Below, piece by piece: positions 7,106-11,605 of a stretch of 11,605 bases of DNA. Numbering within the stretch: the stretch's first letter is position 1; every line of letters begins with the position of its first letter. The notes beneath the pieces are model-generated. The model worked only from the letters and a program-made list of their open reading frames with translations, had not been told where the DNA came from and searched no databases. Location: assembly GCA_938084195.1 (NCBI GenBank), contig CALKDJ010000176.1, positions 1 through 11,605 of the forward strand, read 5' to 3'. The position numbers and the translations under genes are program-made. The stretch is from an uncultured Methylophilaceae bacterium (GTDB lineage Bacteria > Pseudomonadota > Gammaproteobacteria > Burkholderiales > Methylophilaceae).

Positions 7106-7789
7106 TTATTTTGATCCTGAAGTAGCTGCTGCCCAAATTACAACACCAAAGGCAATTTTGTTAACAAAATCAGCTAAGTTATAAACAAGGTTTAAGTTTG
7201 CAGCGCCATCTCCGCCTGCACCAAGTACATAACCGATAGGGTATATAGCCCATCCAACAGTCACAATAAGTCGTAATGCATTAAAGGCCTTCTTACTTGC
7301 TGCTGTACCTTTACTTGCACTAATTTGACTTGCTTCACCGGCGAATACTTCATAGATAATATATATCCAACCCGCCATCCCTATAATAAAACCAGCCCAA
7401 TAACCTATTGTTCCGACTTCACCAAGGTAACCACCAACTAGCATCACAATGGATGCTACTAAAAGTCTCCAGAATACAGAAACAGCTACAACTGCAATAG
7501 CTGCAAGTATCAAATAAAATTCGACAATTTGTAGTGGTACTGTTAATAACCAATCGACATATCTAAATACAGTTGGTGAATCTCCTGTATCAATCCATAC
7601 GCCTCTCATGTAGAAATAATGGATCGCTGCAATACCAGTAACCATAGCAGCTACTGTTAATGAAGTTTTCCATTTACCTACCGCTCTATCTCTTTCAACC
7701 CAGAAAAAAAACGTTGCTGCCACCATTGCCGCTGAAATAATCCAAAAGCTCATTCCAACGAAATCTGACGGATCTAATGCTCCACTCAT
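7106..7789 (-). CDS. Blue-absorbing proteorhodopsin, outward proton pump
   Basis: This 227-residue seven-helix protein is a light-driven proton pump of the inner membrane. Helix C reads FRYVDWLLTVPLQIVEF, with the pump triad Asp79 (acceptor), Thr83 and Glu90 (donor). Helix G has NLADFVNKIAFG with Asp207 and the retinal lysine Lys211. His57 in helix B and WAIYP in helix F are also present. The spectral-tuning position (105 in green proteorhodopsin) is Gln87, the blue-absorbing form. No signal peptide is present, because an in-frame TAG lies just upstream of the start. The start is fixed by a perfect AGGAGG (7795-7800) five bases before the ATG. A palindrome-rich promoter precedes it and a terminator follows. 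It depends on retinal from the downstream cassette or from outside. Confidence 0.98.
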   Translation of the reverse strand: MSGALDPSDFVGMSFWIISAAMVAATFFFWVERDRAVGKWKTSLTVAAMVTGIAAIHYFYMRGVWIDTGDSPTVFRYVDWLLTVPLQIVEFYLILAAIAVVAVSVFWRLLVASIVMLVGGYLGEVGTIGYWAGFIIGMAGWIYIIYEVFAGEASQISASKGTAASKKAFNALRLIVTVGWAIYPIGYVLGAGGDGAANLNLVYNLADFVNKIAFGVVIWAAATSGSK

Positions 7790-7794
7790 AAACT

Positions 7795-7800
7795 CCTCCT
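7795..7800 (-). promoter_or_regulatory. Consensus Shine-Dalgarno of the proteorhodopsin gene
   Basis: AGGAGG on the minus strand, five bases before the ATG at 7789, is the strongest ribosome binding site I found in the window. It fits high-level translation of the pump and fixes the start codon; an in-frame TAG a few codons upstream excludes an N-terminal extension. Confidence 0.85.
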
Positions 7801-7822
7801 TATTTATCTAAGCAAAAATACA

Positions 7823-7843
7823 TATGATATTTAACATATCATA
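7823..7843. promoter_or_regulatory. Inverted repeat overlapping the proteorhodopsin -10 region
   Basis: TATGATAT and ATATCATA form perfect 8-bp arms around TTAAC. The right arm contains the proposed -10 element (TATGAT on the minus strand). This placement suits an operator that blocks or positions RNA polymerase, but no regulator is known for it. Confidence 0.45.
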
Positions 7844-7867
7844 AAACCTGTAATACTTTCGTAACAA
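7838..7867 (-). promoter_or_regulatory. Candidate sigma-70 promoter of proteorhodopsin
   Basis: On the minus strand TTGTTA (7862-7867; four of six matches to TTGACA) is followed after 18 bases by TATGAT (7838-7843; five of six matches to TATAAT). The elements lie about 50-80 bases upstream of the ATG, in the only sizeable gap before the gene. Both elements fall in arms of inverted repeats. Confidence 0.5.
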
Positions 7868-7890
7868 ATAATAGTGTACTTATTATTTGT
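7864..7890. promoter_or_regulatory. Inverted repeat overlapping the proteorhodopsin -35 region
   Basis: ACAAATAATA and TATTATTTGT are perfect 10-bp arms around a 7-base centre. One arm covers the proposed -35 element. No T run follows on the minus strand, so it does not look like a terminator for the small gene upstream. An operator or a 5' structural element is more likely. Confidence 0.5.
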
Positions 7891-7919
7891 GCCTTTTGAA
7901 AGTGAAAATTTAATTTAGT

Positions 7920-8162
7920 TTAATTTTTTTTGGGTGAATAAATCTGAAAAATTATCCAAATAAAGACGATTCCAGCTGAAGCATTTGATAATGATATTTG
8001 TTTTACTATATTAATTATTTGTTGCAGCACATTAAAAGAACCAATAAATGGGATATTTGTTTGACCAAGTAGAATTTCTACTAGTAAAATTAAAATAATT
8101 AAAATAACCAATGTCTCGGTAATGTTATTAGCCCATTTTTTTAAATGTTTTAATGTATTCAA
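7920..8162 (-). CDS. Small two-helix membrane protein, paralogue of the next gene (80 aa, TTG start)
   Basis: I do not recognise the family. The 80-residue product has a basic amphipathic start (KHLKKWANN), a long hydrophobic helix at about residues 17-34, the turn GQTNIPFIG, and a second hydrophobic segment at about 60-75 ending in charged SPKKN. It is a diverged copy of the gene at 8236-8472. The shared skeleton is L-x(4)-KWA, then ETxV, VEIL/LEIL, PF-x-G and a Trp near the end of helix 2. The start is TTG at 8162. This is supported by AGGGA upstream and because it aligns the first residue exactly with the paralogue's ATG. The gene lies after a strong terminator and 130 bases before proteorhodopsin, so its own promoter is unclear. 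Confidence 0.7.
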   Translation of the reverse strand: MNTLKHLKKWANNITETLVILIILILLVEILLGQTNIPFIGSFNVLQQIINIVKQISLSNASAGIVFIWIIFQIYSPKKN

Positions 8163-8185
8163 ATCTTGATTCCCTAAATTATTTT

Positions 8186-8209
8186 AAAAAAGGGCCCTTA
8201 CGAGCCCTT
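8186..8209 (-). terminator. Rho-independent terminator after the 78-aa membrane protein gene
   Basis: On the minus strand AAGGGC pairs with GCCCTT (plus 8204-8209 and 8190-8195) around an 8-base loop, followed by six T. GC content is far above the surroundings. The plus-strand side has no T run, so it acts on minus-strand transcription and separates the two paralogous small genes. Confidence 0.85.
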
Positions 8210-8235
8210 CTCAAAAAATTTAAACTAGCTCCATA

Positions 8236-8472
8236 CTACTTTCTAGATTTCCAAATTGAATACAGAACCCAAACTGCAACCAGTCCAACAATCCCTTGAC
8301 TACCAAGATTGTTAATAAGTCCAGTTACGGTTCCAATTACGTCTGGTGTTCCAAAAAATGGAACAGCTTGGCCGCCCATTAAAATTTCTAGAACAATTGA
8401 TAATGCTAAAAGACTAACAACTGTTTCTGAAAGTCCACCAGCCCACTTTCTTACTGTAGCTAATACATCCAT
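8236..8472 (-). CDS. Small two-helix membrane protein of unknown function (78 aa)
   Basis: The product starts MDVLATVRKWAGG, then a helix at about residues 15-33 ending LEILMGG, the turn QAVPFFGTP, a Gly/Asn-rich amphipathic stretch (GLINNLGSQG), and a second helix ending in WVLYSIWKSRK. I do not recognise a named family. The ATG has a good AGGAG ribosome site seven bases upstream. The gene is monocistronic: a strong terminator follows within about 50 bases, and a 180-base upstream region carries three 16-bp-spaced repeats. A dedicated promoter region, strong terminator and good ribosome site suggest an abundant small protein. The diverged copy downstream and adjacency to proteorhodopsin hint at a shared membrane role, which is inference only. 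Confidence 0.8.
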   Translation of the reverse strand: MDVLATVRKWAGGLSETVVSLLALSIVLEILMGGQAVPFFGTPDVIGTVTGLINNLGSQGIVGLVAVWVLYSIWKSRK

Positions 8473-8497
8473 ACCATTTCTCCTGTTGTAATATAGA

Positions 8498-8511
8498 AAA
8501 GTTTAAACTTT
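8498..8511. promoter_or_regulatory. 14-bp palindrome in the leader of the 78-aa gene
   Basis: AAAGTTTAAACTTT is perfectly self-complementary and sits about 25 bases upstream of the ATG at 8472, overlapping the first of three phased TTTAAAC repeats. It could be a protein-binding site or a leader element. Confidence 0.4.
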
Positions 8512-8549
8512 CATCTCTTTAAACTTGCCATATTTTAAACCAGATTCGC
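8502..8549. repeat. Three direct repeats of TTTAAAC with a 16-bp period
   Basis: TTTAAAC occurs at 8502, 8518 and 8534, exactly 16 bases apart; the first two copies share TTTAAACTT. The intervening bases are not conserved. The array fills the region just upstream of the 78-aa membrane protein gene, where a promoter and operators are expected. The motif is AT-rich, but the exact phasing of three copies is notable. Confidence 0.55.
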
Positions 8550-8552
8550 TAT

Positions 8553-8576
8553 AAAAATACAATATGTAGTATTTTT
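8553..8576. promoter_or_regulatory. AT-only inverted repeat in the divergent intergenic region
   Basis: AAAAATAC and GTATTTTT form perfect 8-bp arms around an 8-base loop, followed on the plus strand by T-rich sequence. With no plus-strand gene ending here a terminator role makes little sense. It lies between the divergent 78-aa and 46-aa genes and may be part of a shared control region. I see no convincing plus-strand promoter. Confidence 0.3.
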
Positions 8577-8652
8577 TTTATTTTTTTAACTATATATAGG
8601 TTATTTCATGTAAAATTATTGGTTCCCGTTAAAATTCATTTAAGGAGAGAAA

Positions 8653-8793
8653 ATGGATAGCAAGGATGAAAATGTAATTGTATGTGGTTGTGGAAGAAGT
8701 CCTACTGGTGAATGTATAGGTTGGCATGAGTTCACTGAGGAAGAGTATGAAAAAAAATTAAAAGAATATCAAGACAAAGAGAAAAATATTTAA
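8653..8793 (+). CDS. 46-aa Cys/His protein with a CDGSH-like metal-binding motif
   Basis: ATG 8653 has a very good AAGGAGA (8642-8648) five bases (8648-8652) upstream, and the frame closes at TAA 8791-8793. The N-terminal half holds VCGCGRSPTGECIGWHEF. Cys11, Cys13, Cys21 and His25 give C-x-C-x7-C-x3-H, with Gly in the middle of the last spacer. CDGSH iron-sulfur proteins use C-x-C-x8-C-D-G-x-H, also three Cys and one His binding a [2Fe-2S] cluster, so this is one residue shorter but strongly reminiscent. Zinc binding is the alternative. Residues 28-46 form a charged helix rich in Glu and Lys. It is divergent from the 78-aa gene and convergent with the flavoprotein gene, 17 bases away. Function unknown. 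Confidence 0.75.
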   Translation: MDSKDENVIVCGCGRSPTGECIGWHEFTEEEYEKKLKEYQDKEKNI

Positions 8794-8810
8794 AGATTGA
8801 TATTTATATA

Positions 8811-10559
8811 TTACTCTAGAAGTTTTCCACTTAAATCATTTATTTCTTCAGTATTTTTAATAGCACTAATTTGTTCATCAGACATGTTTTCTAACTTTTT
8901 TTCTGATAGTCTTAAGTTGCCATTAGAATCCATATCTACTTTAATATTCAAATTAAATCTATTTTCGATTTCCTCAAAATCTGTTCTTTGATGAGCGCCT
9001 CTGCTCTCTTGTCTCTTAGCAGCACTTAAAAATGTTGCAGACGCAGAAATAATTGACCCTTCTAAATCAAATGCTAACATTAAATCTTCGAATCCCTCTG
9101 AACTAGGCCTTACATCAAGATCAAATAATGATTTTTTTAGGTCATCTATTTTTTCTAAACCTTTTTTCAATCCTGAGCTATCCCGAACAACGCCACAATA
9201 TTCCCACATAATATTCCTAAGTTCCCTTTGAAGTGGACGTGCCATTTGTGAACCAGATTTTATAAATGAATTTATCTTATCGTGAGCTAGCTTAATAGAT
9301 TCTTTAGAACGATATTGAACGTCTATATTTTTTGATCTCTCTGATGCACTTCGACCAGCGCGACGTCCGAATATTAATATTTCTGCCAAAGAATTACCAC
9401 CTAATCTATTGGCTCCATGTAGGCCCCCTGCTACTTCTCCTGCAGCATATAATCCTTCTATATTTGTTTTGTGAGTATCTGAATCAACGATAACTCCACC
9501 CATCGAATAATGAGCTGTTGGGGACACTTCCATTGGTTTTTTTGAAATATCTATCATTAATGTGTCTAAAAATTGTCTATATATTCTTGGAAGTTTTTCG
9601 ATTATCAAATCTTTCGATTTATGACTTATGTCCAAATAAACCCCATTATTTGGAGTTCCTCTTCCCTCTATAATCTCAGTATAATTGGCCATCGCTACTT
9701 TATCCCGCGTGGAAAGTTCCATACGTTCAGGATCATAATTCTCCATAAAACGCTCACCATTTCCATTAATCAATCTTCCACCTTCACCTCGGACTGCCTC
9801 TGTTACAAGTGTGCCTGCCATTTCTTCAGGGATTACCATTCCAGTGGGATGAAATTGGACTAATTCCATATCTTGTAAACTACATCCTGCTTTTAATGAT
9901 AAATAAAAGCCATCACCAGTATTTTCATTTCTTCTAGAGGAACTCTTTCTCCAAATTCTAGTATGACCACCAGCTGCAAGAATTACCGAATCAGCTAAAA
10001 AAACAGTTCTTTCTCCCGTTTTTATATCAAAGGCCATTACTCCAAAACAGATTTCTTTATGAACAAGAAGCTCGGTAACGTATTGAGAATCTAAAATAGG
10101 TATTTTTAAATCACTTACCTTCTTTATTAAAGCGTTTAATATAGAGCGCCCCGTATAATCACCCGAATAACATGTTCTTCTGTAGGTATGGGCTCCAAAA
10201 AATCGCTGATCTAATTTTCCATCAGAAAGTTTAGCAAAGTTTGCTCCCCATTCATCAATCTCACTTACTAATTCTGGGGACTCCTTTGCCATAATTTCAA
10301 CAGAGCGAGGGTCAGCTAATCCGTATCCTTCCAACATAGTATCTGCGAAATGTTGTTCCCAAGAATCTTGAGGATCCACATTTCCAAATGCTGCATTAAT
10401 TCCACCAGCAGCTAAAACAGTATGAGCATCCTCTTTGAGTCTTTTCCCAAGCACAATTACATCGACCCCTTCTTTTTTAGCTTCAATAGCAGCCCTTAAT
10501 CCTGCTCCTCCAGTTCCTATTACTAATACATTTGATACGTGAGTATTATTTTTATTCAT
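8811..10559 (-). CDS. Succinate dehydrogenase/fumarate reductase-type flavoprotein subunit, stand-alone
   Basis: This 582-residue FAD-dependent oxidoreductase belongs to the SdhA/FrdA/NadB superfamily. It has the Rossmann motif VIGTGGAG (13-20), AHTVLAAGGI with His46 where SdhA and FrdA attach FAD covalently, FHPTGM (236-241), TEAVRGEGG with Arg257, TAHYSMGG with His350, and GANRLGG with Arg385. Together these form the dicarboxylate-binding active site. The C-terminal part has SRGAHQRTDFEE, as in SdhA. Aspartate oxidase lacks the FAD-linking His, so SdhA/FrdA type is favoured. No iron-sulfur or membrane-anchor subunit gene is visible on either side, so its electron acceptor is unknown; partners may lie elsewhere. 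The start has no clear Shine-Dalgarno sequence, and an inverted repeat lies upstream. Confidence 0.9.
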   Translation of the reverse strand: MNKNNTHVSNVLVIGTGGAGLRAAIEAKKEGVDVIVLGKRLKEDAHTVLAAGGINAAFGNVDPQDSWEQHFADTMLEGYGLADPRSVEIMAKESPELVSEIDEWGANFAKLSDGKLDQRFFGAHTYRRTCYSGDYTGRSILNALIKKVSDLKIPILDSQYVTELLVHKEICFGVMAFDIKTGERTVFLADSVILAAGGHTRIWRKSSSRRNENTGDGFYLSLKAGCSLQDMELVQFHPTGMVIPEEMAGTLVTEAVRGEGGRLINGNGERFMENYDPERMELSTRDKVAMANYTEIIEGRGTPNNGVYLDISHKSKDLIIEKLPRIYRQFLDTLMIDISKKPMEVSPTAHYSMGGVIVDSDTHKTNIEGLYAAGEVAGGLHGANRLGGNSLAEILIFGRRAGRSASERSKNIDVQYRSKESIKLAHDKINSFIKSGSQMARPLQRELRNIMWEYCGVVRDSSGLKKGLEKIDDLKKSLFDLDVRPSSEGFEDLMLAFDLEGSIISASATFLSAAKRQESRGAHQRTDFEEIENRFNLNIKVDMDSNGNLRLSEKKLENMSDEQISAIKNTEEINDLSGKLLE

Positions 10560-10582
10560 AGATAATTTTTTTAAAGTGATTA

Positions 10583-10607
10583 GTTATAATAAAGGATTAA
10601 TTATAAC
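10583..10607. promoter_or_regulatory. Inverted repeat in the promoter region of the flavoprotein gene
   Basis: GTTATAAT and ATTATAAC are perfect 8-bp arms around a 9-base centre, 24-48 bases upstream of the flavoprotein ATG. Each arm contains a TATAAT- or TATAAC-like -10 candidate on the minus strand, so promoter and operator may coincide. I cannot assign a convincing -35 element. Confidence 0.45.
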
Positions 10608-10689
10608 AATTCGCCGATGAATTATTTTCCAAGAGCCATTCCCAACAGCCTTTTTTTCTCTTATTCATATTCCAAGAAACAACTCTCAT
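10597..10689 (-). pseudogene. Possible N-terminal remnant of an EEP-family nuclease (30 aa)
   Basis: Between glmS and the flavoprotein gene the minus strand encodes a 30-residue frame starting MRVVSWNMNKRKKGCWEWLLE. This resembles the first strand and helix of endonuclease/exonuclease/phosphatase (EEP) proteins, which typically begin MR-(I/V)-(V/A)-SWN-(M/V)-N with a Trp-rich helix after it. A GAGGAG lies 11 bases before the ATG. The frame stops at TAA 10597-10599, far short of the 250 or more residues of the family, and I see no continuation in the other frames before the flavoprotein start. I therefore read it as a gene stump left by deletion. A chance short ORF is the alternative. Confidence 0.4.
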
Positions 10690-10714
10690 ACTTTAATAAA
10701 CTCCTCAACAAAAT

Positions 10715-11605
10715 TTATTCCACGGTAACTGATTTTGCCAAATTTCTAGGTTTATCTACATCTGTTTTTTTAATTAAAGCAACATGATATGCAAGCAATT
10801 GAACTGGAATTGCATGAACAATTGGAGAAAATATTCCTGCATGTCTTAGAGTTCGAATAACTTTGATATCTTTTTCCTCACTAAAATGACTATCCCCGTC
10901 TGCAAATACATATAATATTCCACCTCGTGCTTTAACCTCTTGCATATTTGATTTTACTTTTTCTAATAATTTATCATTAGGTGCAATTACCACAACAGGC
11001 ATATCTTTATCTACTAGGGCCAAAGGCCCGTGTTTTAATTCGCCAGCAGGATATGCCTCTGCATGAATATAAGATATTTCTTTTAATTTTAAAGCTCCCT
11101 CTAAAGCAATAGGGTAATGAATACCTCGACCTAAAAATAGTGCATTATCCTTTAAAGCAAATTGTTTCGCACATTCTTTTATTTGAGGTTCTAAATCAAT
11201 AGCAAATTGTATATTTCCCGACAATAACCTAAGCTCATCGAGATATTTTTTTTCGTCTTCATTTAAAATACATTTATTGTTCTTTCCTATAATCATGGTC
11301 AAAATGAATAAACTTGCTAACTGAGTAGTAAAAGCTTTAGTTGAAGCCACACCAATTTCAATTCCTGCTCGTGTATATATAACTAATTCTGATTCTCTAA
11401 CGATGGCACTATCTTGAACATTACATATAGATAAAGTTTTTTCATGGCCAATTTTTTTTGCATGCTTCAATGACTCAATCGTATCTAAAGTTTCACCCGA
11501 CTGAGAAATAGTAACAATTAATTGATTCTTATTTGGAACCGAAGTACGATATCGATACTCACTAGCAATTTCTACATTAACAGGAATCTTTGCGAGACTT
11601 TCCAT
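10715..11605 (-). CDS. glmS: Glutamine-fructose-6-phosphate aminotransferase GlmS, C-terminal part (cut by window edge)
   Basis: GlmS makes glucosamine-6-phosphate from fructose-6-phosphate and glutamine, the entry to UDP-GlcNAc for peptidoglycan and lipopolysaccharide. The visible 296 codons cover most of the isomerase half with its two SIS domains. They include [11 protein letters not shown] (phosphate binding), GVASTKAF, and [20 protein letters not shown] followed by [15 protein letters not shown]. The protein ends with the near-invariant [12 protein letters not shown]. The Met at the right edge is internal: [19 protein letters not shown] is mid-protein sequence in the family, and the full enzyme is about 610 residues. 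The N-terminal glutaminase domain lies beyond 11605. Housekeeping gene, apparently unrelated to the photosystem genes. Confidence 0.96.
   Translation of the reverse strand: MESLAKIPVNVEIASEYRYRTSVPNKNQLIVTISQSGETLDTIESLKHAKKIGHEKTLSICNVQDSAIVRESELVIYTRAGIEIGVASTKAFTTQLASLFILTMIIGKNNKCILNEDEKKYLDELRLLSGNIQFAIDLEPQIKECAKQFALKDNALFLGRGIHYPIALEGALKLKEISYIHAEAYPAGELKHGPLALVDKDMPVVVIAPNDKLLEKVKSNMQEVKARGGILYVFADGDSHFSEEKDIKVIRTLRHAGIFSPIVHAIPVQLLAYHVALIKKTDVDKPRNLAKSVTVE

Noticed and set aside
7864..7890. Terminator for the 80-aa gene
   Set aside because: The stem is AT-rich and no T run follows on the minus strand; its overlap with the proteorhodopsin promoter favours an operator.
8797..8991. Plus-strand frame at the 3' end of the flavoprotein gene
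   Set aside because: Antisense to the conserved frame; composition is what reverse-complemented coding sequence gives.
9573..9863. Plus-strand open frame inside the flavoprotein gene
   Set aside because: Antisense shadow of a strongly conserved coding region, with no family motif or ribosome site.
10617..10784. Plus-strand frame across the glmS 3' end
   Set aside because: Much of it is the antisense of the conserved GlmS C-terminus; no ribosome site.
1..11605. CRISPR array, tRNA, rRNA or insertion sequence
   Set aside because: I saw no regularly spaced long repeats, cloverleaf-like sequence, rRNA segment or transposase motif; gaps between genes are all under about 200 bases.

Overview
The window looks like a piece of a small, AT-rich, tightly packed genome of a planktonic proteobacterium. 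The grounds are a proteorhodopsin with its retinal-biosynthesis cassette, four-base gene overlaps, very short intergenic gaps and uniformly low GC. The rhodopsin carries the blue-tuning glutamine, which points to clear marine water. The GlmS end and the carotenoid genes look beta- or gammaproteobacterial. A streamlined marine methylotroph (OM43-type Methylophilales) is my best guess, but this is inference only.

Layout. Positions 43-905 (+ strand) hold a 29-residue membrane peptide and two tandem four-helix DUF3147-like membrane proteins. Positions 895-7008 (- strand) hold a single transcription unit, read right to left: an unusual rhodopsin paralogue, crtE, crtI, crtB, crtY and blh. Positions 7106-7789 (-) hold a canonical blue proteorhodopsin with a perfect Shine-Dalgarno sequence and a palindrome-rich promoter; an intrinsic terminator separates it from the downstream operon. 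Positions 7920-8472 (-) hold two paralogous ~80-residue membrane proteins split by a strong terminator. Positions 8653-8793 (+) encode a 46-residue Cys/His protein resembling a CDGSH iron-sulfur motif. Positions 8811-10559 (-) encode a stand-alone SdhA/FrdA-type flavoprotein. Positions 10597-10689 (-) hold what looks like a stump of an EEP-family nuclease, followed by the 3' half of glmS, which runs off the right edge.

How the genes work together: crtE, crtI and crtB should make lycopene, crtY should cyclise it to beta-carotene, and blh should cleave that to retinal for the proteorhodopsin. Three oddities cut across this picture. The second rhodopsin lacks both the retinal-binding lysine (Ile226) and the primary counterion (Gly89), while the rest of its pocket is kept. 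crtY is interrupted by one in-frame TGA. blh has alanine where the family's fourth iron-ligand histidine is expected. The most interesting object is the lysine-less, counterion-less rhodopsin heading the carotenoid operon next to an intact pump.
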